Shown here: in pieces, positions 41,387 through 57,234 of the stretch
How positions within the stretch are numbered: position 1 is the first letter of the stretch
Layout of the letters: every line of letters begins with the position of its first letter
Source: Candidatus Krumholzibacteriota bacterium
GTDB lineage: Bacteria > Krumholzibacteriota > Krumholzibacteriia > LZORAL124-64-63
DNA length: 64,000 nucleotides
Assembly (NCBI GenBank): GCA_022711765.1
Contig: JAKLEB010000001.1
Span: 313,186 to 377,185, forward strand
Reading direction: 5' to 3'
Made by a program: the position numbers and the translations under genes
Notes under the pieces: model-generated
The model's database searches: none
Told to the model about the DNA's origin: nothing
Seen by the model: the letters and a program-made list of their open reading frames with translations, nothing else

Positions 41387-41396
41387 GCGCCGCCGC

Positions 41397-42890
41397 TCAG
41401 GCGACCGGCAGGCGCAGGCGCTGGGCCACGTCGGCGAAACCGGCGTCGATCGCGTGGACGCGCCGGTAGTGGGCCTGGGCCTCGTCGTCGCGGCCGAGGT
41501 CTTCCAGGATCCGCCCCGCGTGGTAGCGCAGGCCGAGCGCCGCCCGGTCCTCGCCGCTCGCCTTGGCGAGCCCATCCTCGAGCACCTTGAGCGCGTCGGC
41601 AACCCGCCCGGCGCGATGCAGCGCGATTCCCCACATCTCGCGCGCCTGCACGGCGTGCCGCGCGGACCGGGCGGCCGCGGCGAGCGCGATGACCGCCTGG
41701 TCGTAGAGGCCCATCTCGAGGTAGACCAGCCCCTGCTGGTAGAGGACCTCGGGATCCGCATCGGCGGTCTCGCCCAGGTTGCGGCCGATCTCGCTGGCGA
41801 TCGTGGAAACCTGCTCGGCCTCGCTGCTGCGCAGGATGTCCTCGCCCTCTTCGGCGAGGATCTCGTCGAGGAGGTTGACCGGCGTTCCGTCGTGCGCTGC
41901 GGGCTCCGCCTCGGCCGCGGGGCTCGCCTCGCGCTCCGCCGCGAAGCTCCTCGCCGCTCCGTCGACCAGAGAGGCGACGTCCGCCTCGTCGCCGGCGTCG
42001 AGGCTGATGCAGCCGTCCTCGTCGCGCGCCAGGTCGTCGCTGTCCGCCGGCACGTCGGCATCGCGCCCGCCGGCGGGTTCGGCCGGGTCTTCCCCGGCCG
42101 CGGCGGGAGCTTCGGTCGCCGCCGCGGGCGGAGCGGCGTCCGCCGCCCGTTCCAGGTGGACCGTATTGACGTCCGTGAATCCGGCGGGCTTCGCCTTGCG
42201 TCCGGTCGTCTCCAGCCAGCGGCCGTACTCGGCGTAGTTGGTGATCTCGGGGGTTCCCTCCACCAGCCGCGCCACGGCCGCCGCGGCCTCGTCGCAGCGA
42301 CCGGCCTGCCAGGCGAGGCGGGCCCGCAAGCAACCGGCGCGCGCCGATTCCAGCCGCAGGTCCCAGATGCGGAAGATCCCCTCGACCTTCTCGAGCACCG
42401 CGTCGCTCTCGGGGAAGAGCGTGAAGATCTCGAGGCAACGTTTGAGGAAGATCTCCTTGATCTCACCGGAGACGCCCTCGGCTGCTTCGAGGAACGCGAT
42501 GGCGTGCTGCTCGCCGTCCGCGATCAGTCCCTGGGTCGAGCGGATCTCGGCGAGGAACCAGTTCGCGTTGAGGTTGCCGGCATCGTACCGCAGGACCTTC
42601 TTGTAGACGGCTTGCGCGTTGTTCAGCAGTCCCGTCTGCCGGTACTTGGCCGCGGCCGACAGGAACTGGCGGATCGCCTTGGCCGTGTCGCCGGCCTTGA
42701 GGCAGACGTCGCCGTACTCGTTCTGCAGCGACGGATTGCTCTTGTCCATCTCCAGGATCTCGGCGTACGCCTCGGCCGCTTGGGCCCAGTCGCGCTTCCT
42801 CCCGGCTTCGTAGGCTTGCTGCTTGAGCTTGCGGAGTGTCGAGGACAAGGAGCGGCTCCCCGGGTATCCTGGAGGTTTCCGTGGCGACAT
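41397..42890 (-). CDS. TPR-repeat protein with acidic central linker
   Basis: 497 residues, no signal peptide, so probably cytoplasmic. TPR units occupy about 25-230 (DWAQAAEAYAEILEMDKSNP, NNAQAVYKKVLRYDAGNLNA) and about 380-490 (VLYQQGLVYLEMGLYDQAVI, RVADALKVLEDGLAKASGED). Between them lies a 130-residue Ala/Asp/Glu/Pro-rich linker that is probably disordered. The start is uncertain: ATG at 42890 is used, while a TTG 14 codons later has a better Shine-Dalgarno. Such split TPR proteins are frequent in FCB genomes; function unknown. Confidence 0.8.
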   Translation of the reverse strand: MSPRKPPGYPGSRSLSSTLRKLKQQAYEAGRKRDWAQAAEAYAEILEMDKSNPSLQNEYGDVCLKAGDTAKAIRQFLSAAAKYRQTGLLNNAQAVYKKVLRYDAGNLNANWFLAEIRSTQGLIADGEQHAIAFLEAAEGVSGEIKEIFLKRCLEIFTLFPESDAVLEKVEGIFRIWDLRLESARAGCLRARLAWQAGRCDEAAAAVARLVEGTPEITNYAEYGRWLETTGRKAKPAGFTDVNTVHLERAADAAPPAAATEAPAAAGEDPAEPAGGRDADVPADSDDLARDEDGCISLDAGDEADVASLVDGAARSFAAEREASPAAEAEPAAHDGTPVNLLDEILAEEGEDILRSSEAEQVSTIASEIGRNLGETADADPEVLYQQGLVYLEMGLYDQAVIALAAAARSARHAVQAREMWGIALHRAGRVADALKVLEDGLAKASGEDRAALGLRYHAGRILEDLGRDDEAQAHYRRVHAIDAGFADVAQRLRLPVA

Positions 42891-42955
42891 GCCGATCCGC
42901 GGATCGACGCCATCTCGTGATGTATCATCGTTCGCGCGCGGGAGATATTGAGCGG

Positions 42956-42984
42956 AAAAACGGGGCCGCGACTCGTGGCGGCCC
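42956..42984 (-). terminator. Rho-independent terminator of hutI
   Basis: Stem GGGCCGC / GCGGCCC with an 8-base loop, then CG and TTTTT on the minus strand, 29 bases after the hutI stop. The U-run is clear. Confidence 0.8.
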
Positions 42985-43012
42985 GGCCACTCGGGGCAGC
43001 GGATCGCCGGGC

Positions 43013-44332
43013 TCAGGCGACCCGGCGACCGCTCCGGTACACGGCCGCCACGCTGTCGACACCGCCGTGATAGGGCACCAGGCGATGGTCGTCGCCGGTG
43101 AGGACCACGAAATCGGCGGCCTTGCCCGGCGCGAGCGATCCCACCTCGGCCGCGAGGCCGAGGGCCCAGGCGGCGTTGAGCGTCGACGCCACCAGCGCCT
43201 CGCCCGGCGACAGGCGCATCTGGCTGCACGCGATCGACTGCACGAGCGGCACGGAGTAGATCGGACAGCTGCCCGGGTTGAAATCCGTCGCGATCGCGAC
43301 CGCGCACCCGGCCTCGACCATCTCCCGCGCCGGCGCGTACCTCGGCAAGCCGAGCGTGAAGGCCGTGCCGGGCAGGAGGGTCGCCACGGTGCGGCGGTCG
43401 GCGAGCGCCGCGATGCCGTTCGCGTCGATCCGGATCAGGTGGTCCGCCGAGTCGGCGCCCAGCCGCGCGGCGAGCTGGGCGCCGCCCATCGGCTCGAGCT
43501 CGTCGGCGTGGACCGTGACGCGAAGGCCGAGCTCGGCCGCGCGGACGAGGATCGTCTCGGTGTCCGCGAGGCCGAAGACAGAGGGCTCGCAGAACACGTC
43601 GCAGCGTTCCGCCAGCTTTTCCGCCGCGACCCGCGGCAGCACCTCGTCGCAGACCAGGCGGACGTAGTCGCCGCGCCGCTCGCGGTACTCGTCCGGGATC
43701 TCGTGCGCCGCGAGGCAGGTGAGGACGGCGCGGATCCCGGCCAGGTCCGCGGCGCGCCGCGCGATCCGCAGCATCTTCAGCTCGTCGGCCAGCGACAGCC
43801 CGTAGCCGCTCTTGATCTCCACGGTCGTCGTGCCGTGGCGCAGGAGCCTGGCGAGGCGAGCCACGCTCAGCTCGACGAGCTCGTCCTCGCCGCGAGCGCG
43901 CAGATCGCGCACCGACGCGCGGATGCCGCCGCCGGCCGCGGCGATCTGAAGGTAGGTCTCGCCACGCAGCCGGCGCTCGTACTCGTCGTGCCGCGTGCGG
44001 CCGAACACCGCGTGCGTGTGCGGATCGACGAACCCCGGCACGACGGCGCAACCCCCGACGTCGAGGATCTCGAGCCCCGGCGGCAGCCCGCCGTCCGCGA
44101 AGAGCGCGCGCCGCAGCTCGGCTTCCGGCCCGGTCGCCACGACGCGGCCGTCCGCGACGGCGAACGCCGCCCTGCCGACGATGCCCGCGTCGCCGAGCGC
44201 GGCGCGACGGCGCGGGCCCGCCCCGTCCCGAGCGGGATCGTCCACGGTGCAGAGCTGAGCGATGTTGACGACGAAGAGATCGAGGGCTTCCGGCGCGATC
44301 GAGCTCGACGCGTAACGGCCTTCGCGAGTCAC
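43013..44332 (-). CDS. hutI: Imidazolonepropionase
   Basis: 439 residues. It hydrolyses 4-imidazolone-5-propionate to N-formimino-glutamate in histidine degradation. The metal-binding H105/H107 are in DPHTHAVFGRTR, followed by AAGGGIRASVRDLR, TTTVEIKSGYGLS and IATDFNPGSCPIYSVPL, all typical of HutI. GTG start with GGGAGGAGA upstream. No hutH, hutU or hutG is in the window, so the other pathway genes must lie elsewhere. It ends in a strong terminator. Confidence 0.95.
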   Translation of the reverse strand: MTREGRYASSSIAPEALDLFVVNIAQLCTVDDPARDGAGPRRRAALGDAGIVGRAAFAVADGRVVATGPEAELRRALFADGGLPPGLEILDVGGCAVVPGFVDPHTHAVFGRTRHDEYERRLRGETYLQIAAAGGGIRASVRDLRARGEDELVELSVARLARLLRHGTTTVEIKSGYGLSLADELKMLRIARRAADLAGIRAVLTCLAAHEIPDEYRERRGDYVRLVCDEVLPRVAAEKLAERCDVFCEPSVFGLADTETILVRAAELGLRVTVHADELEPMGGAQLAARLGADSADHLIRIDANGIAALADRRTVATLLPGTAFTLGLPRYAPAREMVEAGCAVAIATDFNPGSCPIYSVPLVQSIACSQMRLSPGEALVASTLNAAWALGLAAEVGSLAPGKAADFVVLTGDDHRLVPYHGGVDSVAAVYRSGRRVA

Positions 44333-44372
44333 GGTCTCCTCCCGGGCGGCCCACGCCGTCGCGCGGCCCGAT

Positions 44373-51053
<6,681 letters not shown>

Positions 51054-54000
51054 GCTGCCACTCCCGTCCGCCGGACTTGCGTCCGAACCAGGCCAGGGCG
51101 AAGTTCAGGAAACGGTTCGGATCCCAGGCGAGGCGCGCCGACGTCTCGACGTTGGCGCCGGGCAGGGGAAACGAGTACGGACGCCGGCTTCCCGGCGGCT
51201 CGTCGCTCTGGACGCTCGCGAGCCGCACATCGGCCTCGGCGCTCCAGGCCCTGCCCAGCCGCCAGCGCGCCGATGGCTTGCCCGCGAGCTCGGTCTGGCT
51301 GACCCCGGACATCGCGTCGTCGCGCGTGATCCGCTCCACGGAGATCGCCACCCGGCTGCCCGTGACCGGCCGCCAGGAGCCCTCGGCTTCGAGCCGCCGC
51401 GCCTCGACGTCGAATCCTAGCTGGCTGGGATTCAGCTGGGCGGCGGTCTCGCGGCGATCGCGGTCGACCTCCCCCCGCAGCCGCACGCTCACCAGCGCGG
51501 CCGGGTTCCAGATCAGGGTCACCGTGTGGTCCCGGCGCAAGCGGTCCTCGCGTCCCTGGGCGTACTGGCGGTCCTTCGCCTCGGTGAAGTCGAAGCGCCA
51601 GCGGAGGTCCCACGCCCGCAGGTGCCGCAGCAGGGCGACCTCCTGCGAGAGGTCCACCCGCGCGAGGACGACGGACTCCTCGGCGAAGATCACGTCGCGA
51701 TCGAGCCGCAAGAGGCCACGGATGTCGTCGGTGAGGCTGCGCGCCTCGACGCCGACGCGCGTCTGGCTGTTCCAGGCGCCCCACAGGCGGTCCTTGCCGA
51801 GCCACGCGAAATCCTGGCGCCAGCTGAAGTCGCTCTTGACCGCCGTCGTCGCGACCAGGCTGTCGGTCCCGGCGAGCAGCAGCTCGAAGTCGCCGCGCCC
51901 CTCGCCCACGAAGATCCCGTTCTCGTCGTAGCGGCCCTCGTTCAACCCCACGTAGACGAGCTGGCGGTCGAGCACCTCGGTCCGGCTGTTGTCGACCCCG
52001 TAGCCGAGGTTCCAGTCGGTGCCCAGCCGCGGCCAGGTCGCGCCCAGCTCGAGGCGCCCCAGGCGCGTCGTCTCGTCCTGGCCGCCCGGCCGGCGGACCT
52101 CGCGCACGGTCGCGTCCGCCACCACCCGCAGCCCGGCGAAGCGCGGGGTCGCGAGATTGCCCTGCCAGGTGCGGCTGTCGCGCTCGATCCACCAGGTCTC
52201 GGCGCGCAGCGAGTCGGCGAGGCCCCGCGTGAACGCGAGGTCCCAGCGCCAGGCGCCGCCGGCCGGCGACCCCAGCCCGCCCGTCAGCTTGTCGAGCCGC
52301 CAGCCGCGCGCGGCGGCGCCGGCGACGGCGTCGTCTCGCCACGTCTCGCGGCTGAACGCCACGCGCGGCACGACCGGACCCGTCTGCCACCTCAGCTCCT
52401 GGCCCTGGTCGAACCGCCGGACATCGAGCGGATCGACCTCGTCGTCGCTGCGGGCGCCGCGCCACAGGTGGCGGCCGCGGCCGCCGCGCCACTCCCACTC
52501 GCCGTCGAGCGCCCAGCGGTCGGCGTTCACGGCCGGACCGTGCGCGAGCGTGCCGGCCCCGGCCGAGATCGCGAGCCGCTTGCCGTGGTCGCCGATCCGC
52601 CAGCCGGCCTTGCCCGAGAGTTCGCGGTCCGCCTGGTCCAGGAAGCCGGCGCGCCGGGCCCGCTCGCCCAGGCCCCAGCCCTCGAAATCGTGGATCGTCT
52701 TGCTGACGAGGAACGGCGCGAAGCGATCGTCGCGGTCGTCCCAGCTGGCGGTCGCCGCGAACGTCCCGCCGAGCAGGGCGACGTCGCCGCTGCGCGCCGC
52801 CGCGTGGACCGCGCGGCCGGAGTCGTCGCCGCCGTCGAGGCCGGACAGCGTGTTGCGGTCGCGGTCGCTGACGTTCCACTCGGCGTGCAGGCCGGCGCCG
52901 GCCGAGTCGCCGACGTCGGCCGTGAAGCTCGCGACGCTCTGCGATTCGGGCAGCGGCAGCAGGCGCCCGACCCGGTACGCGCCGAGCCCCGCGCCGACCC
53001 AGGCGTAGACGCGCACGCCCGTCTCCGTCAGCTCGGTGAGGTCGTAGTCGCCGAGGCCGGCGCCGGCGTGGAAGAACTGAACGTCCCAGTCGCCGCCCTC
53101 GCTCGCGTAGACGAAGTAAACACTGGTCCCGTCGTCGATCCGGTCGTAGTCGCCGGTGCCCGGCTCGACCTCGCTCGCGCCCGGCGCGACCGCGGCGAGC
53201 GGATCGTCGCCGGCCGCGGCGAGGATCGCCTCGTCCTCCGGGCTCAGCTCCCCGCTGCGCAGGCGACCCTCGTCGTCCCGCTCGCGCGCGAGCCGGACCC
53301 CGATCGCCACGGGCGCTCCGCCCACGGCGAACCCGGCGCCGCCCCCGCCGCCGACGACCCCGCGGCCGTACTCGCCCTCGCCCTCCTCGAACTCGACCAC
53401 GATCAGCGTCTCGGCCGTGACCAGGCGCCGGAACGTGAAGGTGATCGTCCCACGCACGTAATCGATCGTGTAGTCGCGGTCCGCGCCGCGGGTCAGGACC
53501 TCGCCGTCGAAGGTCACGCGCTCGGTGCCCGCGACCACGAACAGGTTCTGCCCCGCTTCGCCCGTGCCCAGGAAGTAGGGTCCCTGGTTCGCCTCCTCGC
53601 CCTGCAGCTCGACCGTGCGGTAGCGTCCCTTGGGGGATCCGAAGAGGGCTTCGGCCCGCAGGCGGCCGGGGTGCGCGTCGAGCGCGAAGCCCTGCAGCTT
53701 GCGCCGGTAGTCGCCGAAGCGCGTGCCGCGCCGCTCGGCCACGAAATCGCCGAGCGTCGTGCGCCAGTCGCGCGCTTCGAGCTCGACCAGCACCTTGTCG
53801 ATGTCCTGCAGCTCCTCCGTGTTGCCTTCGGGCACGACCGGGAGGTTGTCGTCGGTGAGCGCCGCGCGCACGAAGATGCCGGGGGTCAGCTGCCCGGAGA
53901 CGTTCAGGCGGAGGTTCTGGTCGACGGTCAGCTCGCGCCGCGTTCCCGACGAGACGTAGACGGCCTTGCTGCCGCGCACGTCGAGGTTGCCGGACTGGTC

Positions 54001-54442
54001 GAGGTCCCACGCGTCCGGCGTGAACGCCGGGCGCGCCGCCGCGCCGTCGCGCGCGGCCGGCGGCGGGACGAGCGGCCGCATGGCGACGCGGGACTCGACG
54101 AGCCCCGGCTGGAACCGGTACTCGACCGTCGCGATCACGGTCCCGCCCCCCGACCAGTCGCGCAGCGGCACGATCTGCCCGCTGCGCGCGCGCAGGCCGA
54201 AGTCGCGGTCCGCCTGCCAGCGCGCGCCGCCCACGCGCAGGACGAGGCTCGCGGGGTCGATCCCCCCGTGCGCGAGGAAGAGCGGCCGGCGATCCGCCTG
54301 CAGCAGGAAGTACTCGCGCTCGAAGAGCAAGCCCTCGGCGGCGGCGGCCCGTCCGGCGGCGGCGAGCACGAGCAGCGCGGCGAGCGCCGCGCGCCGGACG
54401 CTGCCGGGGGAACCGCTCACGAGCCACCTCCTCGGCCGCGGT

Positions 54443-55429
54443 TCACTCGTAGAGGATGTCGAAGACCAGGACGGCGGCGCGCAGCCGGTCGGAGATCGCC
54501 AGCTGGTCGTCGGGACCGACGGCCACGTCGATCGGGCCGAGGGGCGCGGCCTGCAGGTCCAGTTGCGGCCCGATCTCCACGAGCAGCCGGCCGCGCGGTC
54601 CGATCACGTGGACCGCGCCGGCTGCCGGATCGGCCACGAAGACGTTGCCCCACCGATCGGACGCGAGCCCCTGCGGCGCCACGAGGACGTTCTCCGGGTC
54701 GAACTGGCCGCCGAGCGCGTCCTCGTAGTAGCCGAGGCGGTTGAAGCGCTGCAGCCGGCGATTCCCGCGGTCGCTGACCATGAAGCCGCCGTCCGGCAGG
54801 AAACAGACGCCGCTCGGTCCGTCGAACTGCTCCTGGTGGGGCCCCGGGTTGCCGACGCGGCTCTGCAGCGCGAGGAACGAATCGAGGATGAGCACCTGCT
54901 GCTCTCCCCCGTCGGCGACGACGACGCGACCGTCCAGGTCGATGTCGAAGGCCGACGGGACCGTGTCGAAGGCGGGGTCCACGGCGCGGAAGTCGACGAT
55001 CCGGTCCTGGTACGCGCCGCCGAGGTCGAAGCGGTAGAGGGCGCGGCCGCCGATGTCCAGCACCAGCACCTTGAAGCCGTCGACGCGGGCGTCGACCGGC
55101 CGGTAGGGGCGCGCCGGCGGCGTGTCGAACTCGGCCCACGTCCGCGTCCGCCCGTCGAGCCCATGGACCTTGCCGCGGGCCTCGTCGCAGACGATCAGCG
55201 TGCCGTCCTCGCCCCAGGCGACGCCCGCGAGCCCCTCGAAGGGGAAGTAGCTCGCCGTGCGGTCGTTCTCGAACAGGTAGGCGAGCTCGACGCCGACGAC
55301 CGTGACGCCTGCCGCGGCGGGCGGCGGCGGCGCGCCGGGATCTCGATCGCGGTAGACGTCCTCGGGGGCGCAGGCGGCGACCAGGGCGGCCACGATCCCC
55401 ACGAGCGCGATCGGACGCGCGCCGCTCAC
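54443..55429 (-). CDS. NHL-repeat beta-propeller lipoprotein
   Basis: 328 residues. Lipobox LVAAC with lipidated C20. The rest is a six-bladed NHL-type propeller: repeats such as GLAGVAWGEDGTLIVCDEAR, GPSGVCFLPDGGFMVSDRGN and APQGLASDRWGNVFVADPAA each carry the G-x-DG-x-hydrophobic-V-x-D pattern. Probably surface or periplasmic and protein- or sugar-binding. GTG start, coupled to the DUF5683-like gene upstream (one-base gap after its TGA). Confidence 0.85.
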   Translation of the reverse strand: MSGARPIALVGIVAALVAACAPEDVYRDRDPGAPPPPAAAGVTVVGVELAYLFENDRTASYFPFEGLAGVAWGEDGTLIVCDEARGKVHGLDGRTRTWAEFDTPPARPYRPVDARVDGFKVLVLDIGGRALYRFDLGGAYQDRIVDFRAVDPAFDTVPSAFDIDLDGRVVVADGGEQQVLILDSFLALQSRVGNPGPHQEQFDGPSGVCFLPDGGFMVSDRGNRRLQRFNRLGYYEDALGGQFDPENVLVAPQGLASDRWGNVFVADPAAGAVHVIGPRGRLLVEIGPQLDLQAAPLGPIDVAVGPDDQLAISDRLRAAVLVFDILYE

Positions 55430-55430
55430 C

Positions 55431-56240
55431 TCAGAAGCTCCAGCTCGCGACGGCGCGGGCCTCCGGACGGACGATCGACGGGCCCATCGCCACGGACACG
55501 TCGAGCCCCAGCAGGGTCGCGCCCACCGTCGGCTCGGCGGTCTCGGGCGGCGTCCCGCCGTCGCGCACGGCGTCGAAGATCGAGACCGCGCGGTTGAGGA
55601 CCGCGAACAGGAGCATCAGGTTGCGATGATCGTACGCGGAGTTCGCGTCGGCGCGCAGAGACTGGTAGTCGGTGCGGTAGCCGTCGTTGCGCCATTGCCA
55701 GGTGTCGGCCTCGCCCGGCGGCGGCGGCGGCGGCGTGCCGAAGGCGCGCGCCTCGCGCAGCCGGGACTCGTACCACGCGTCGCTGTCCGGGTAGCGGCCG
55801 ACCGCCTGCCAGTAGCCGTCCTCGTGCTCGCCGCTCGTGCCGGCGTAGATGCCGGCCCAGTTGCGCGCATCCTCGCCGAGCTGATCGGCGTGCCGGTCGA
55901 AGCCGAGGTAGGCGCCCCAGATCACGACCTCCGCCCCGATCATGAAGAGACCCTTCGTGCGGTCGTGGTTGTAGAGCTGGCCGAGACCGGGCACCACCAG
56001 CGACAGCGCGCCGGCCTTCAGGCGCCGGCTCCGGTCGCCCGGAGCGCCCGGCTCGGCGCCGGCCTTCGGCTCGAGATCGCGCGTCCCGCCGATCTCCTGG
56101 GCGCCGATCCCCTGGGAGCCGAGCCAGCCGCGCCAGTCGTCGGAGTCCAGCCACTGGCCGACGTCGCCCGCCACGGCCGGCGCTGCCCCGAGCGCCAGCA
56201 GCAGGGCCGCGGCCGCAAACACGCTGCACGTTCGCTTCAC
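55431..56240 (-). CDS. DUF5683-like envelope protein
   Basis: 269 residues. Start set at GTG 56240 (KRTCSVFAAAALLLALG follows) because GGAGG lies nine bases upstream; a GTG three codons earlier is too close to it. Signal peptide to about residue 25, then the DUF5683-type hydrophobic segment LSLVVPGLGQLYNHDRTKGL and EVVIWGAYLGFD. The SxxxPGxGQxY motif is typical of proteins near FCB envelope genes; function unknown. It is followed tightly by the NHL lipoprotein and preceded by a paralogue-like gene. Confidence 0.7.
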   Translation of the reverse strand: MKRTCSVFAAAALLLALGAAPAVAGDVGQWLDSDDWRGWLGSQGIGAQEIGGTRDLEPKAGAEPGAPGDRSRRLKAGALSLVVPGLGQLYNHDRTKGLFMIGAEVVIWGAYLGFDRHADQLGEDARNWAGIYAGTSGEHEDGYWQAVGRYPDSDAWYESRLREARAFGTPPPPPPGEADTWQWRNDGYRTDYQSLRADANSAYDHRNLMLLFAVLNRAVSIFDAVRDGGTPPETAEPTVGATLLGLDVSVAMGPSIVRPEARAVASWSF

Positions 56241-56255
56241 ATCGTTCACCCTCCG

Positions 56256-57212
56256 TCAGAAGGAGACCGTGGCGCCGATCACGCCGCGGGTGTAGCCGAT
56301 CGGCTCGACGAAGACATCCACCTGGTGGCCGCCGATCTCGAGCTTGCTCGACTCGCCGCCGTTCGAGCCGCCGCCGAAGAGCAGGCCTTCCAGGTAGGCG
56401 ACCTGCACCACGCTGAACACGCGGAACGCGATGCTCAGGTAGATGTAGCGGTCGCGTTTGTTGTAGTAGTCGTTGCTCTCCTTGCGCATCGCGCGGTACG
56501 TCTCGCGGTGCGCGCTCGTGCGCGGGTCGTCGAGGTTGGCGGTGTCGATATCGTCAGGGTCGAGTCCGAGGAAGACCCGCGGATCGGTGAAGTCGTCCCA
56601 GCCGAAGACGAACTGGTCCCACTTGCCGAGGTTCTCGTAGTACTCGCGCCGGTCGGCGTCGCGCGACACCCACAGCGGCAATCCTGTATCGGGATTGTCG
56701 TAGATGTTGTAGTCGAAGTACTCGGTCCCGACGCCGACGACCTGGCTGTAGTCGAAATTCGCGTCCGGGCGTTGGAGGTAGGCGGCGTCGTAGGCGGCGT
56801 CGAGCTTCTCCTCGAACCAGTGCGCGTCCGCGTACGCGTAGTACTCGCTCTCCTTCTGGTCGCCCTTGTCGGCGGCGTCGAAGGCGAGGTACCACGAGGC
56901 CGCGTCGAGCGCGATCTGCAGGTAGCCGCGCTTGTGGCCGAGGTACAGCTCGCCGGCGCCGGGGACCGCGAGCGACATGAGCATGGGGACCACGGCCGAC
57001 GAGCGGCGGGTCCCCGTTTCGGCCGGCCGGGAAGAGCCGCCGAGGTCGGTCTGCCAGTCGCGTCCGTCCGCGGGCAGATCGCCGGTCAGGCGCGCGACCT
57101 CGAGGTCGGCCTGGCGTAGCAGCCAGCCGCTCTGGCCGGCCGCGGCAGGCGCGGCCCCGGCCGTCAGGAGCGCACCCAGCACGATCACGGGAACGAAGCG
57201 GTGGGAACGCAT
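56256..57212 (-). CDS. DUF5683-like envelope protein
   Basis: 318 residues. Signal peptide (FVPVIVLGALLTAGAAPAAA) and the same core MSLAVPGAGELYLGHKRGYL followed by ALDAASWYLAFDAAD as in the next gene, with a long Tyr/Asp-rich central region and an amphipathic C-terminus ending in Phe (GVIGATVSF). The two genes look like diverged relatives in tandem. ATG with GGACGAG upstream, 22 bases after the M6 protease gene. Function unknown. Confidence 0.7.
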   Translation of the reverse strand: MRSHRFVPVIVLGALLTAGAAPAAAGQSGWLLRQADLEVARLTGDLPADGRDWQTDLGGSSRPAETGTRRSSAVVPMLMSLAVPGAGELYLGHKRGYLQIALDAASWYLAFDAADKGDQKESEYYAYADAHWFEEKLDAAYDAAYLQRPDANFDYSQVVGVGTEYFDYNIYDNPDTGLPLWVSRDADRREYYENLGKWDQFVFGWDDFTDPRVFLGLDPDDIDTANLDDPRTSAHRETYRAMRKESNDYYNKRDRYIYLSIAFRVFSVVQVAYLEGLLFGGGSNGGESSKLEIGGHQVDVFVEPIGYTRGVIGATVSF

Positions 57213-57234
57213 GGCTCGTCCTTTCGCCGGGCGC

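Noticed and set aside
43013..44332. hutI as part of a histidine-utilisation operon
   Set aside because: No hutH, hutU or hutG lies nearby, and hutI ends in its own terminator.
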